Part shown: positions 50,813 to 64,000 of the stretch, piece by piece
Layout of the letters: each line of letters opens with the position of its first letter
How positions within the stretch are numbered: position 1 is the stretch's first letter
Assembly (NCBI GenBank): GCA_950295325.1
Contig: OX485803.1
Coordinates: 44,221,554-44,285,553, forward strand
Direction: 5' to 3'
Length of the DNA: 64,000 nucleotides
Origin: Polytrichum commune
Taxonomy: Eukaryota; Streptophyta; Polytrichopsida; Polytrichales; Polytrichaceae
The notes under the pieces: model-generated
Seen by the model: the letters and a program-made list of their open reading frames with translations, nothing else
Database searches by the model: none
What the model was told of the DNA's origin: nothing
Made by a program: the position numbers and the translations under genes

Positions 50813-53800
50813 ATGGCGACGGCGAGGCAGAGGAGGAGGAAGCAGCAGCAGCTGGAGGAGGTGGACTTCGGGGTGGTGACTGCGGAAGCCCGGAAGTACG
50901 TGTGGTCTGGAGCTGTCCCTGTGCAGATCCGTCCGCACCCTTCGGAGATTAGCACCACTGCTGCCTCTTCTTCTTCCTCCCTGGTAAGTAGATGGGTCTT
51001 GTTAGGTTACTTTTGCTGACTGTTACCTTATCCTACTCGGATTCGCAAGGTTGAGATTTCTGGGCGTAGGTTGACGTATTTGAAGTAAAACATAGAAGCT
51101 TTGAAGCTTCTCTCGAATCGATATGATTTATCAAAGTCCACTGACAGTGAGCCATAAGAAGGCCACATAGGTCCCCCAATATTATGTTGACTATTGCGCC
51201 TTCCTTGTGCTCCATCAGTTAATGGGTAGTGATTGAAGGGTCATTTACTCTACAAAGGTGGTTGTGGTTGATTATTGTGCCCTTGAAGCCTTAAACATCA
51301 GTCTGAGGAGAACTCAGTTGAGGGTACAACAAGGGTTGTTTAAGACCTAAACCAATTGTAGATTGCAATGATTTAGAAGATCGGCGCCCACCATGAACCA
51401 CCATGGATCCACACAAGACAAGTATAAATGAAAAAACCCATAGTTGTGGTTGATTATTGTGGTTAACCACAACCACCACCACTTTTGTAGTTTAAACCCT
51501 TGAGTAGGTTGAGAGGGGTGATTGGATAGAGAGTATGAGGAATTGATTGGGTGTTGTTGTGCAGGTGCTTCTGGCACCACGGAATGGCTACTTACCCTCG
51601 TTGGAGAGCGAAATTCGGCAGTATTTCAACAAGTCGTCGACGGCTGGTGATTCAGATACCATCTGGTTTGACTATCAAGGGTTGCCTCTGAAGTGGTTGG
51701 TTTCTTAGCCGAGACTCCAATTCTCTCTGGTGTGTAAGTTCAGTTGCATTTTAGATTACATCCAATTTTGTCGATTCTTTCTTCTGATGGCAAGCTTTGA
51801 ATTTGATCAGCCCATTCATATCCCATATCACTGCAGAATATCATGTCCTTTCTTCTCTTGACTTTTTCAGCACTTCTCACTTAGGGTTTCTGTGATCAAC
51901 AATTTTGGTCCAGGTTAATGTACTCATGGACTGTTACAATGGGCGAGTGATTGCAGGTATATTCCAACCGGTGTGCTCTATGATCTTCTGGTTGCAGAAC
52001 CTGAACGGCCATGGAATTTGACGGTTGGTGTGAATTGCTTCTTTTGGGATTATTATACAGATCCTAATATATTTAGCTTCTTGGATCAGTAACGATCTAT
52101 CAGGAGTTGAACTCTTAGACCTGGAAGTGAAAGAACTACATCTCATTCTTAGCTACACCTATTGCAGCAATGCTTGTATCATTTTGACATCCAAGAGATT
52201 GTGAGCTCCTTATTTGGTTGAAAAATTACCCTCTGCTTGGAAGTTGTGTCTGTAGACCTAGGTGCCTGTAGAATCCCGTACTGAACTAGTTCATGGCTAC
52301 AATGTGCAGGTGCATTTTAAAGCATATCCTGCAGAGGTGTTAACTCTGTGTGAGGACGAGTCAGTCAAATGGAATTATATCAACGCCTTGAAGGAGGTGT
52401 GGCTTAAACTTTGACTGTGCTTCTTGATTCTCTTCTATTGATCTTTGTTGGTGCGATCTCCAATTTAGTCACAAGGAGGCATATTGCATTCTCACTATTC
52501 GTCTTGATAATTAAATTGCATTGGTGTATGGGATATACTTTTTCAGTATTTACTGACCCCTCAGAGTCCTTGAAGTGGCTGTAAAGAGTACTATTAAATT
52601 TACATTACAACTTCTAGTGTGGGATTAATCATTATTGGTGGGTTTGACAGGCGTCATATGTCATGTATGGAACCACAAAGAGCATAATGAATATGTCCCA
52701 GTTAGACCAGGTGGAACTGTGGCGCTGTGTTGTTGCAGGTATATATCACCTCTACATTAAGTTTCTGCTAAAGAAGATCCAAAAGACAGGGGCAAGAGTT
52801 GGTTAGATTTTATTTATTGTTTATGAAGCTTCTCGTATTTAACAAAAAAATGCTAGTCACAATCTGCATAAAATATGTAAAAGGCTTTTACAGTGTTGAT
52901 GTTCTCCATTTTATCTTACAAGAGTAGAGTATTGGACTGTGAAGAGTAATTTTAACCTTCATGCCATATATGATGCTCTGCAGGGGATTTGGAAGGTTAT
53001 GATCGCATTGCAGCCCGCTTAAGACCTGCATTTGGTGGAGGGGGCCATTGGGTTCGTGACTTCTTACATAAGCATAATTCTGAGGATACTCAATCTGGAG
53101 GTACATTAAATAGAACAGGTGTGTTGCATTACTTGGCAAATTTAGCATGAAATCAGTTCGCAAGTTCCTCCAGTCTTGACATGCGTCCTAATATGCGCCA
53201 GGTAACTTAGATATGGCTATGGATTATAGTTCTCTTTGTCATTTAGTAGCTTTTGTTAGGAGACAATGAACTTGATGGGCAGGATATGTGCTTGTTGAAT
53301 GCGATGGTTGTGCAGTGGTGAGCACATTCACAAGTCCTTCTGTGCACCTTGTAGAACTAGGCAGTTGACCATCTTGTAGGGTGGCTGTTGTTTTGTCATC
53401 TGTCGACAGCTAAAGTAGACTTGACTCTCTGTTAATGTGCAATTGATAAGACTAGTTTTGTGCTCTTGCGATCAGGAGAGGCACATTTTTTACTAGCCTG
53501 ATTGTTGGACTGAGAAGAGCCCTAGGACTTTCATGCTATGGGTAAGTTTGCCAGATTGACAAGCCATTCCAACCACACTGAGGTTTGTACTGAAATTTTT
53601 GAAGGCCGCCCTTTTCTAAAGTTTGTTGTTTCTACTGCGCAGGTAGTGAAACTGGGAGGCCAGGGAGGATTCCTGTGAGGGTGTACGTGAGGACAGTTGA
53701 TTGTGACTTGGATGACCTCTTTGGTGCTGCACCTGTTACAAACTGGGACGAGGTGGCTTACACAACACGACCCATTGATCTCCGAGAAGGTATTTTCCTT

Positions 53801-54970
53801 TTCTTCAGGATGATTGTAACTACTTATACTTACCCTGACTTATTTTGTATTTTTTCCTTCAAATGGCTAAGACATTCTGGAGGATTATAACATTCATAAA
53901 ATATGGCAATATAGCCGAGGGGAAAATGATTAAAAAGTCATATTGTATGTCACATGCTGGCATTCGGCACATGTTAGCCAGGAAGAAGGATGTTGAAGGG
54001 CAATCTGGAAGGGAGAAAATACTGCAACAAAGATCAATTTACATAAACACTCTTAACACAGAATGTCACGAGTCTCATACTGTGAAGAACAATAGAATGG
54101 TGACAGAGGCAGCTGCTTACTATATTTCTCAGCAATTTGTGCTTAATGTTACCAACCAGGGGCCTGAGATCACTACAGTACACCAAATTTGTCCTATTAG
54201 TGTGGGCCACAGTAATTCTCTTGAAACCACATTAATTTTCAACCCATGCCAAACTCTAGTTTTAAATTAGTGTGGGCCATATTAATTGTCCTAGGAAATT
54301 GATGTGGGTCACTATTTTATCTTATGCTACTTTTGTCCTTGAGCTAATACTCAAAGGTGTTTGGGTGGAAGTCTCCAGGAAGACTTTGAGGAAGATCTGG
54401 GTCTTCAGCCCACAATTTCCACCTGACTAGACAATTAGTGTGGCCCACACTAATTTTTTCTCCCCACACTAATAGGGCTATTTGTTGTGCTCATTACTCC
54501 ATATGCATCTTCCATTTTGTTATCAGTTTTTCATTGACCCAACTGTGCAATCATGTCCAGGGAGCATCCTCACCATCCGAGATGTACTAATGAAGGCAGT
54601 TCCACACCTCTTCACTGCGGAGAACACCCAGGAAACATCACCAGGTCTGAAAGAAGGAATGCGTACCCTGGCAATAGATGAAGCAACAGCTGGGCCAGAA
54701 ATTGATGGAACAAGCAATGATAAAGTTGGGAGGTCAGATGCTGCAGAGATCTCTCAATGTATTTCAGAGGCAGACAAGAGTACAAACCCGAGGGTAGAGG
54801 ACACTGACAGTGCAGTTGGGGAATTGGATGATCCTAGTTTTGAGGGGATCATTCGGATACAGGGGATTGAGCCCAACCTTGATTTGCCTCTTGAGTGGGT
54901 TGCGAGAAACCTCTGTGGGCCAGAACATTTCATTCATGTAATTGTAATTTCAACATGCCCAACACATTAA
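50813..54970 (+). CDS. ATG5: Autophagy protein ATG5, 8 exons
   Basis: ATG5 is covalently joined to ATG12 and, with ATG16, acts as the E3-like complex that lipidates ATG8 on growing autophagosomes. Exons: 50813-50983, 51565-51695, 51957-52023, 52310-52396, 52651-52738, 52984-53118, 53643-53789, 54561-54970; all keep frame with GT-AG borders: 411 residues, longer than the ~337 of Arabidopsis. Diagnostic stretches: VWSGAVPVQIRPHPSE, LLAPRNGYLPSL, TIWFDYQGLPLKWYIPTGVL, LLVAEPERPWNLTVHF, the ATG12 acceptor lysine Lys151 in NALKEASYV, MNMSQLDQVELW, GRPGRIPVRVYVRTVD and the C-terminal IRIQGIEPNLDLPLEWVARN. The extra length lies in an N-terminal Arg/Gln-rich leader, an Ala/Ser loop and an acidic linker before the last ubiquitin-fold segment. 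The start is the first ATG after the leader. Confidence 0.96.
54187..54485. mobile_element. Small inverted-repeat element in ATG5 intron 7
   Basis: Begins CCTATTAGTGTGGGCCAC (54193) and ends with the complement of CCTATTAGTGTGGGG (about 54462-54476), 14 matching terminal bases. ATTTGT stands on both sides (54187-54192 and 54480-54485), a possible 6-base target duplication. 'TTAGTGTGGGCCA' recurs internally. About 285 bp, non-coding. Confidence 0.55.
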
Positions 54971-57420
54971 ACATCACTTCTTGGGTCTCATAAGTCCTCA
55001 TGATTTCACTAGGGTAGGTAGTCATGCACCACATATTTCTTCCTTGATCTAGTTACTACTGAATCCTTGTGTTAATATCAGGATTTGTCTTCTGCATTGA
55101 CATAGATTCTTATCTTCAGAGAATGTAGCTGGATTATCAGGTTCTTTTTTCCCCCAAGGTATGACATCAAGGTTACAAATTTGGCTTCTCCCACTTCTTT
55201 TTACAATTATTTGTTTCCGTAGATGGACATTGGTATGCAGATATCTATTGAGTCTCAACAACATCAACGTGGAGACTACATTTTGGAATCATTAGATCTG
55301 CTATTCATGGATGCTGGCATTCTCTGAGAAATGGGGTATCCTAACTTTGCAATTTGATTACAAAGACTTGTTGTTTTAAGAGTCTAGCTCACTACAGTAC
55401 TGTAGTAGTCCAAATTTCACCAATCAGTGAGGCAGATGTGTTACAAGCTCCAAAATCGGACATAGCTTTTCTACATTTACCATTCCTGGGGTTTCTAGTT
55501 TTGAACAGGAAATATTAGTGATGCCCTAAATTACCACTTACATAGGAGAGAGTTGGCCACACCCTATCAAGAAGAGGGGCAAGGCTGTACAAAATGCAAG
55601 TCACAGGGTTGCAACAAGCAATTTCGATTGTTGGGTTAAAACACATGTAAGTTGCAACACTTCCAGGTCGGCTATCACATATAAGGTATGCAGGTGTTAT
55701 TTGGTCGCCTTCTTAATTGAACACCTGTACTTGATTGGTGTGTGGTTAGATTAGGATCAAAGAATAAACATCATAAACACATGTTTTAAAGAGATTAGAG
55801 TATGTCTTCAAATTTTTATTAACTATGCCACACCCAATACTGAACACAATTGGGATGACGTATGTCTTTAACTAAGGAATCAAGAAGTCCCAAGGTAAGA
55901 ATTGCAGCCAATAGAGTTATTTTTAAAGTAAAGAAAATGAAACCATGGGTTTAGTCCCAAACCATGAGTTTATGAGGATTAACACAAAGTCACCTAGGTT
56001 TTATTAATGACTAAAAGTACCATACACAAAGAGTGGTTTCAGGTTATTAAAAACCGTTTTTTTAGCTTGTCCTACTAGGATGGATGGACCAAGCTAGCCT
56101 TGCATAGATTGATCCGGGGTTTAAGATAGCAGGTCCCATGCACATACCCTATTTTATTCTCTCAAAGACTTTGAGGTAAAAAGAGAAGGTCCAAGTAGTT
56201 TCACCCAACTTTCAAAATAGACTCCAATACACAACGAGTTAACGAGCTCTTAATTGAAAGTTTTCTCCAAAAAGGATCAAACCCACAGTTTTGTCCTTCT
56301 TTGAGGGACTTTATGGATAACTTTAATGTCGCAGCAGATTCCCTTTCATTCAAGAGTCATTTACAGAGGGAATCAGTTGCTCCTTGTGATGCTTTTGTGA
56401 ATCCAATGTGACCCATTCAAACATAAAGCTCATTTGTAAAATCACAGGTTATGAATTCATGAAGGATTTTGTCTTGCAGCTCCTTGTCGAATGGCATTTT
56501 GTCCCTTGCAAGTATGTTCGCCATTGATCACTGTTCATTGTTAAACCCTAAACCCTAAAACCATCAATCACCATTATACTTGTATTTTACAAACATCAAT
56601 GTGCTCTGTATGTGTTTGTATTCATATTTTTGATAACCAACGATGCGAATTGGAGTCGCGTTAACAAACTCAAAGTAGGATGAATTTAGAGCGCTTGATT
56701 TTCCAACAATGTATGGAATTAGGAAGAAACCAGCACAAACACACATTTATCGAATATTCCCACAATACTTTGGACATGTCACACTACTTTTAGTAGCCAT
56801 GATGGCCAGACCTCCCAAAATGAACTACAAAATGAACACACTGTACTACTAGAACCAAAATCGTTTGAAAGTTGTGAGCATTGGGTTGAACATGGTTGAC
56901 ATATTTTGAGCACACATTTTGTGTACTCTCATTGCAACACATGACTAGTTGGTGTTCATTCATAACCACAAGCCTTGCACTAGAAGAAAACTTGTCCATT
57001 GTAACCATCTGTAGCGACTTGACCATTGCCGACTCATGGCAGAATCTGCAGCCAAAAACTTCCAGTTGACAATCAAAATGATTTATTTGTGCATTTTCTT
57101 GCCATGAGTCGCAATGGCCAACTTGCAACAGATAGTTGTAATGGACAAGTTTTCCTCTGATGTTGGCATGTAGGTACCACTCAAACATAGGTGTCCAATT
57201 AAAAAGAGTGACCACATAAAGCCCACATACCTTGAGTTGACATAGTGTATTACTGGCATCACACGACATAAGTATGAAATAAGTATGTGTTTAGGGTGCC
57301 TAGGGGATTATTTTATCTCCATGCAAGGCTTCGACATGTACAAATTAAATATGTATATTATTTTGAAAATAATGTAAGATTTTAATGAGCACATAACATT
57401 AAGTAGCCATGCTACCGGTG
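54971..57420. other. Spacer downstream of ATG5
   Basis: The first part is ATG5 3' UTR/flank. Bases 55715-55860 resemble dispersed repeat family E ('TGTGTGGTTAGATTAGGATC', 'AGAGATTAGAGTATGTCTTC'). An imperfect inverted pair lies around 56985-57165, where 'CTTGTCCATTGTAACCATCTG' style text recurs inverted near 57125-57150. The 159-codon minus frame at 56790-57269 overlaps that inverted pair and has no motif. No gene recognised. Confidence 0.4.
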
Positions 57421-59100
57421 TACCCTTTGGGTCCATGAGCGAGTACAAGATAAATGTACATAAAATGAAAAATTTACTCCTTAATATATGTAAACACTAG
57501 GCTAGCAAAGGTGAAATGCAAAAATTTAGTGTCTTTCACAAAGTACAATCAATTAATAAAAAAAAATTTATAAATTTAGACTAGTACCCAACTTAAATCA
57601 ATACCCAATTTAGTCTTTTGTTCCCAAGAAGACGTTCTCAAGAAGGCTTTCAAGAAACTCCATGGAGAGCCCCTCTTTCTCTAACTCCCTCCTTTTGTCC
57701 ACAATGAACAAAATTGTCGTTTTGAACCTACGTCTAACCAATTTTGAAATAATATACAAATATCTCAAACATTCCTAAAATAAATCAAGTTACTTTAATA
57801 TTATGTCCAATTTAATTTTAAATATATCGTTACATTTCAAAATAAAATATCTAAATATGCATAAACTAATTTAAATTATGTTAATATCATATATAACAAA
57901 ACTATAAAGCTCACATAATATTAAGTATGATTAAAATATTGACTTCAAACATCTAATACTAGCTTATATTAGCTTTAATAAGTTTAACATACCTACTCAA
58001 AAAATTAAATATATCAAATTATCTTAAATATCAAAATATCAAAATATCTTGAACATACTAAGCATACTCTAAATTATTGCTTCAAAAAGAAAAATTAAAA
58101 TAGGTTAAAATATATTTATTATATGTAAAATAAATCAAATAGATTTAGTTATGCCTAAAATAAAGTCAAATATCTTAAACATCTTAAATGTGATGGTCTA
58201 ATGATGATTTTATTTTATTTTATATTATATACTTCAAAACGCTTTAACTCTACCTATACAAAGCATTAAATCATTCTTATATTAAAAAAAATTATACTAA
58301 CATTTCACTTAAGACTACATATACGTCCACATTACCAAAACAACTTTGTACAACAATAAAATTTGTTATATGGTCTTAACTTTATTAACCGATTCACTTA
58401 AACTTTGTACTTCCTAAACTTATGTTTTGAAATTAATCCATTAATTCAATGACTCAAATTCATCTTTTAGATTGTGGTTTATAATAAATTAGCATTAGTA
58501 CGTGGTGATTAAATATTATTGGTTGTACTAAATTTATAGATACCATTATGCTTGTAATAAGACAAAATAACCTAAACCTACTCGTTTCGTGGACAAAAGT
58601 CGTTTAAATTACCTTATAAAAAATTTGTGTCGTCTTGATATTTTGTTTTATATGAGGCGACCGATAGTGCCCGCTACCATATTTTATTTATTTATATTAG
58701 ATTAGATTTTCATTCTCTTAATTATTCCAAATCGTTCTCAATGGACGTTCCAAATTTTTTTTTGAAAAATAAAATCACTTTATTGACTTGTATTAAAAAA
58801 ATCCATTATTTTATTATATTCTAGATTTGTTTTGATTTTAACATATTGTAGGTGAATTTTTTTTGTCTTTTAGCGTTGATTTTGTCTTTGGAACCTTTTT
58901 ATATTAACTATTAAATAATGAAAGTAGGCTAATCGATCAATAATAAGTTGAGTAAAACTTTAAGTGTATTGTTACTTTAACTCTCAAAAGGACATCAAAC
59001 GAGTGCACATCGGTTTGATGCTCTTTTGATAAGGTCAATCTGGGAGTGTTAAATAATGTTATATATAAAATATTAAAATTAGCATGTTTTCTTGAAGATA
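57421..59100. other. Extremely AT-rich block
   Basis: Dominated by TAAAAT/AATATC/TTTAAT text, visibly poorer in G and C than any other part of the window and almost lacking CpG. No open frame of note. It looks like old repeat DNA worn down by C-to-T change, but no family could be named. Confidence 0.45.
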
Positions 59101-59679
59101 AGTGCACTTTCAACTGAAGTTCTTACTCGAGTGTGCTCAGTTAGACTATCCACAACATCTTTGTTGTCATCACCAACACGAGGCTCCTCAGTAACCCTCT
59201 TACCTTCATTATTTCATATTCTTAGCAGAGGTTACCACAAACTTTGAGCATTGCAATCACTTTCTTCTAGATCCCTCTCGAGTCTCAACATTTAGAAGAA
59301 TTGAAGTGTCATTGGAAATTCCCATCATCACGAACAATTCGTACTTTTAAACTCGTTTCATCTTTAAAGTACAATCTTCTGTTATAGTCATGAGGTTCGA
59401 AGGTCTAAATGCTTAATGGCGTTTACAATTTCTTGTATGTTTCATATCAATATCAAAATTTGCTTCAGTAACCATTGCATATTCCCTAAAATCTGTCGAC
59501 GAGGTCTTTGAGCATTGTAAAGTTGACTTTTGTGTTGGTTAAGCATCTCTTATAGAATATCGGAGGATGAATACAACGTAATGGTTGCAAGAGCATTACA
59601 GTTTGTCAATGACTACATGTGTTTGTTATTGTGTAGGAATTTGTTGAAGTATTTAATTTAGTTCCAGTGGAGAGCAACA

Positions 59680-62600
59680 ATGGAGGATGATACCTACAGC
59701 ATTTCATCATCTGTGATCGTGGTAGTACTCTTTCCATCAAAGTGTTTGATTATCTTCCTTTCAAAAAAAAAAAATCTCAAAACATATCGTAATTTGTAAC
59801 TTGTGTAACGAGTTTATTTCATGTTACCCCCTTTACAAATCGCATTCTAGATATTAAACATTTTTGCCACGAAAGAGGATTTGACTAATATTTTGATAAA
59901 TTTTGGTCACGGTTATGTGGGAGATCAGGGGCATTCAAGCAAGGTAAAAAACGTGGACGATTGGTTGCCCGTAACAGGAAACCGAAATGCTAGTTGGTGG
60001 TATGCAACGTTTCACAATGTTACGGCCATGGTGGGTGCTGGAGTTTTGGGCTTGCCGAATGCTATGGTGTACATGACTTGGTCGGTCTCTTTCTTTTCTC
60101 TTTCAACCACTTACTCTTGTGAATCAACTACAATCTCCGTACCTTCACAATCCATAACATCACTCAACATTCATTGCTTCTATAAACCTTCTAAATATAA
60201 TAATAAGATGCTCGAAAATCTGTAGAAAGAGACTCAAATTCAGACTGAGCTCCCAGCATCCCTTATTGCATCCCGAAGGCCCGCATCGATGGTTACTGAT
60301 ATGTTAGTTGTGCACGTAAACAGTATTCTTCAGACCTTTGATCACGTTTTCTCCTAGTGTTATGAGTATAATAAGTTTCGTGAATTGGTGTAATATGTAG
60401 GGGTCCGGGAGTGGTGGTGCTCATCCTATCGTGGTGTATCACGTTGTACACGCTTTGGCAAATGGTCGAAATGCACGAAATGATTCCCGGGAAAAGATTC
60501 GACCGGTACCATGAGCTTGGGCAAGAGGCCTTTGGTGAGAAATTGGGGTTGTGGATCGTCGTTCCTCAACAATTGCTTGTGGAAGTGAGTGTGGATATTG
60601 TGTATATGGTGACGGGTGGAAATAGCATCCAAAAATTGTACAATCTTTATTGCACACGTTCTTGTCCACTCGCCACACACAAATCAATATGGATAGCGAT
60701 TTTTGGTTCGGTGCACCTCTTTCTTTCACAACTCCCCAATTTCAACTCCATTTCAGGCATTTCTTTGGCTGCGGCGATTATGTCTCTAAGGTTTGTTCAA
60801 TGTTTTTACTTCAAGTTTTTTGTTGTATCGATGAGGTTTTCTCGCTATGTTTACTTACCCTTGATTATCGTTTGATTTGAGAATAATACGTTTCGTATTG
60901 ATTGATACCACGTGTATAACCGATGTAGAGATATCATGATGTCTATCTAGCGATATCAGTTTACTTTAAATGAAGAGTTATTGAAGTTTGGATGTTTGTC
61001 TGTGCAGTTACTCTACAATTGGATGGATGATTCCAGCGGTTCATGGTCACAGTTCGCCACCATTGTTACCCAATGAATATCCAGACTATCATCTACCGAA
61101 TACCACGACACCCAATCTTGTGTTTGGGCTGTTCAATGCCCTTGGTTCTGTGGCATTTGCGTACGCAGGGCATAATGTGGTGTTGGAGATTCAAGCAACC
61201 ATACCCTCGACAAAAGAACGACCTTCCAAGGTGCCTATGTGGCGAGGGGTGGTGTTGGCCTACATAATCGTTGCATTGTGTTACTTCCCGGTGGCTTTTG
61301 TGGGCTATTGGGCATACGGAAATCATGTGGGTGAAAACATTGTGATCTACGCGGCAAATCCTAAATGGGCCGTGTTTCTTGCCAACTTGATGGTGGTCAT
61401 TCACGTCATCGGAAGTTATCAAGTGAGACCCATCCCTTGTATTTTGATTCAAGGCGCCTTGCTTGTTGGCTATGATTTTCAATCATGAAATTGAGTACCA
61501 TGACCTCAAGTTATAATGTAAAGGTGTATTCTTTCGAATATCTAAATGGTTGTATCAATTGTGACAGATTTATGCAATGCCTGTATTTGATATGTTGGAG
61601 ACGTTGTTGGTAAAGAAATGCAAGTTCGAACCTTCATTAATGCTTCGCCTAGTCACTCGCTCCCTCTATGTTGGTACATATCCAATTTTTTTACCATATC
61701 GTGTATATAATTTATTAAATAAAAAATTTATGTTTTGTATGTATTATGTAAACTAGTGAATAGATAAAGCGGAGTTGAAGCATTCTTATATTTTTTAATA
61801 TTTGTTTACTACTTTAACAATTTATTTGATCATCGTAATTGCATAAGTTTTTTGTTTACTTCAACATGACCAAAACAAATTGCTTTATGAGAGTGTTGAA
61901 ATTGTACTCAAGCCTCAAAAATTATATGAAAGTTGCACGTCTTTCACAACTTTCATGTCCGTGATCTTGACAAGCTTGTGCAATTTAAATGCAGTTTTCA
62001 CAGCATTTGTTGGAATAACACTTCCATTTTGGGGAGCATTGCTTGGGTTCTTTGGAGGCTTTGCCTTTGCTCCTACAACCTACTTTGTAAGTACTTCTTA
62101 TTAAATATTATTGAATTTAGTTCAATGTGTACATTTAGTTTTAAAACATTGTTATTGTTTTCAAAAACTTATTACATTACGTTTTTGTATTATACAGTTA
62201 CCTTGTATCATGTGGCTATGCATCTGCAAACCAAAGCCATTTGGAAGGGAATGGTTACTAAATTGGGTACAAAACTCACCCTTTGTACATTTCTCTTTAT
62301 GTTTGATAATGTATTGATTTGCATGTGTTAGGCCATGCTTTGCTTTAAAAAAAATTAAAAGGAAAATCAACTACACTAGTTCAGTGTGGTGGACAACAAT
62401 CATCATCTATCCTTGACATAACATTACTTAGCTAATGAGCTGTGTTCAGCTACCTTGACTCCAGATTCAGTCTAAAGCACTAGGATTCCAACATCCGGAG
62501 GTTTTATTCTCGAATCTACTATAGGGTCCATGAACACAACTCATTAGTTGAGTAATGTTATGGACCTTAGAAAGTTGTTTTAAGAGGAAGAAAATAACTT

Positions 62601-62747
62601 ATATATACTAATATGCTTAAACTAACATTCTTTGGGTGCACCATGTAGATAATCATTATCATTGGGGTGATGCTCATGATTGTGTCATCCATTGGAGGAC
62701 TTCGATCCATTGTTGTTTCCGCATCAACTTTCAAGTTCTATCAGTGA
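59680..62747 (+). CDS. LHT: LHT-type amino acid/proton symporter (AAAP family), 5' end uncertain
   Basis: Lysine-histidine-transporter-like permease, importing amino acids across the plasma membrane with protons. Certain exons: (about 59929)-60080, 60401-60790, 61008-61422, 61568-61673, 61995-62086, 62198-62266, 62649-62747; all junctions keep frame. Family text is clear: DDWLPVTGNRNASWWY, FHNVTAMVGAGVLGLPNAM, ITLYTLWQMVEMHEMIPGKR, QLPNFNSISGISLAAAIMSL, FAYAGHNVVLEIQATIPST, FPVAFVGYWAYGNHV, IGSYQIYAMPVFDMLETLLV, FFGGFAFAPTTYFLPCIMWL; it ends at FKFYQ. About ten to eleven hydrophobic segments fit the family. The first certain exon has no ATG in frame after the stop at 59848-59850. A candidate first exon is 59680-59721 (MEDDTYSISSSVIV), spliced to GGG at 59929, giving 454 residues, close to LHT1; this join is my inference. 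Confidence 0.88.
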
Positions 62748-64000
62748 AGGACTCCTTCAAGTCAGGGTTTGAGATATATTTCTCAAAGTTTTGGAGATGA
62801 TGAATAATATAGATGAAACATATCCTTGAATATGTTTTCCTTCCATGTTCGTAGAAGTGTTTGTACATGTTCTCTTTGGTAGGACCACAATAGAAGCATT
62901 TGTAGAAACTTAATAAACATGCTGGATGGCATCCATTACATTAACACCTTGATACACATTCATAGATTGAAATGAAAGCATGCATTGTTCTTCTTTCCCA
63001 TTAGCCTTTTTGGCTTCCCAGGCTTTAAAATCAATTTCATACCATTTCATTGTGGTATTTTACACCATGATCTAAGACAAAGCATTGTTGCAAATGTAAC
63101 TTCAGGCCCTTCCTTCATCACTTGATTGTTACTTCAATCTGATGTGATGCACCAATACACTTTTGGGGGCTTTTGTGATTACCATAAAACTTCATTTGAG
63201 TGTATGAGGTTAAAGGTTAGGTCTGGCCTCTACAACTCCTTTAGTCTCTTGGTCACTTGTGCATTTCAAAGTTGAGTTTAGATCATGCATAAATTAATTA
63301 CACCACTGCTATTCTCAAACACCATAGAACTCAAAACAGATCGAAAAACATAGCTAATGTAGGATTCTATGTCCTCACATCTATTCACAACTGCAGTGCT
63401 TCCAGTTTTGGAGATTGCAGATCATAATCCTCATATACATAACCTGCGATTGCTGCTATCCTGAAGTTTGACTACATCTCCAGAATTGTTATTATGAGAA
63501 CCAGAACACACAAAAATTCACTGCATTGCTACAAACCATCATTTACACCTTCAGACAGAAAAACGGATCATCCAACCATGTCAAAAAGTCGCACAACATA
63601 TTGAAGAACCTTTGGAACTTAAAATTATACAACAAGAGAGACAGCAGTAACTGAAGTCTGGTTTTTGCGTAGTGTACAAATCTGTCCAACTCTGGATCCT
63701 GAAAGAATGCTTTCTTTTAATGTCAACCTCTGAGCCTAACCTGTGCCGGCATTTTCCATGACAAGAAAATAACTAAGATGTGGGACTACATTGAAGAACC
63801 TTCCTTTTGACAGCAAAAGAAACTGACACGATGATACAATTTCCATGTCATGCCACCGTACCTGCATAATATGTCTGCTAGACACCCAAAAAAATCTATG
63901 CTCAACCCCCAACATAAATAACATCATCAACAAGCAAGAAACATGAAGCCTGAATCTTCTGAAACTGTAAAACTTCCGTCACCATTTACAATTTTACGTC
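62748..64000. other. 3' flank, no gene recognised
   Basis: After the transporter stop the sequence shows no motif-bearing frame on either strand. It could contain the 3' UTR of a gene outside the window. Confidence 0.4.

Noticed and set aside
53845-54270. 141-codon open frame inside ATG5 intron 7
   Set aside because: It lies between two well-supported ATG5 exons, shows no motif, and its 3' part runs into the small inverted-repeat element.
56790-57269. 159-codon minus-strand frame
   Set aside because: It overlaps an imperfect inverted repeat, has no domain or splice support and a Cys/His scatter without any metal-binding spacing.

Overview
This is nuclear DNA of a land plant. The genes have many short GT-AG introns, lie in AT-rich spacers and encode plant-typical proteins: a ROP/RAC GTPase, a phage-type organellar RNA polymerase, an LHT-type amino acid transporter, ATG5 and a trihelix DNA-binding protein. 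I cannot place the species. Gene structures were read by hand from splice sites and frame continuity, with no transcript or database evidence. Coding identities rest on family motifs known to me.

Layout. 1-4.4 kb: gene-free, with degenerate repeats and a 1.05 kb element with long inverted repeats. 4.4-5.4 kb: GC-rich leader or promoter. 5.4-7.6 kb: ROP GTPase, 7 exons, +. 7.6-12.7 kb: spacer with duplications. 12.7-14.5 kb: papain-like cysteine protease, 2 exons, +. 14.5-20 kb: repeats. 20-21.8 kb: degenerate tandem repeats containing a copy of the 3' end of the next gene. 21.8-22.3 kb: small acidic tail-anchored protein, -. 24.8-25.8 kb: trihelix factor with an in-frame TAG exactly where the first conserved Trp belongs, +. 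25.9-27.1 kb: apparently young 1.12 kb PIF/Harbinger-like element with a TAA target duplication. 28.3-38.5 kb: organellar RNA polymerase, 19 exons, +, with several small inverted-repeat elements in its introns. 38.5-41.5 kb: broken reading frames. 41.8-46.0 kb: GAS41/YAF9/TAF14-type YEATS protein, 7 exons, +. 46-50.7 kb: dispersed repeats. 50.8-55.0 kb: ATG5, 8 exons, +. 55-59.7 kb: gene-free, part of it extremely AT-rich. 59.7-62.7 kb: LHT-type amino acid transporter, +. 62.7-64 kb: no gene seen.

The genes do not form a pathway or operon; they are ordinary eukaryotic neighbours (signalling, proteolysis, organelle transcription, chromatin reading, autophagy, transport). I found no new multigene system. 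The most unusual signals are the single nonsense codon in the otherwise intact trihelix gene, at least five non-autonomous inverted-repeat element families (several in polymerase introns), and the copied gene end in the array at 20-21 kb.
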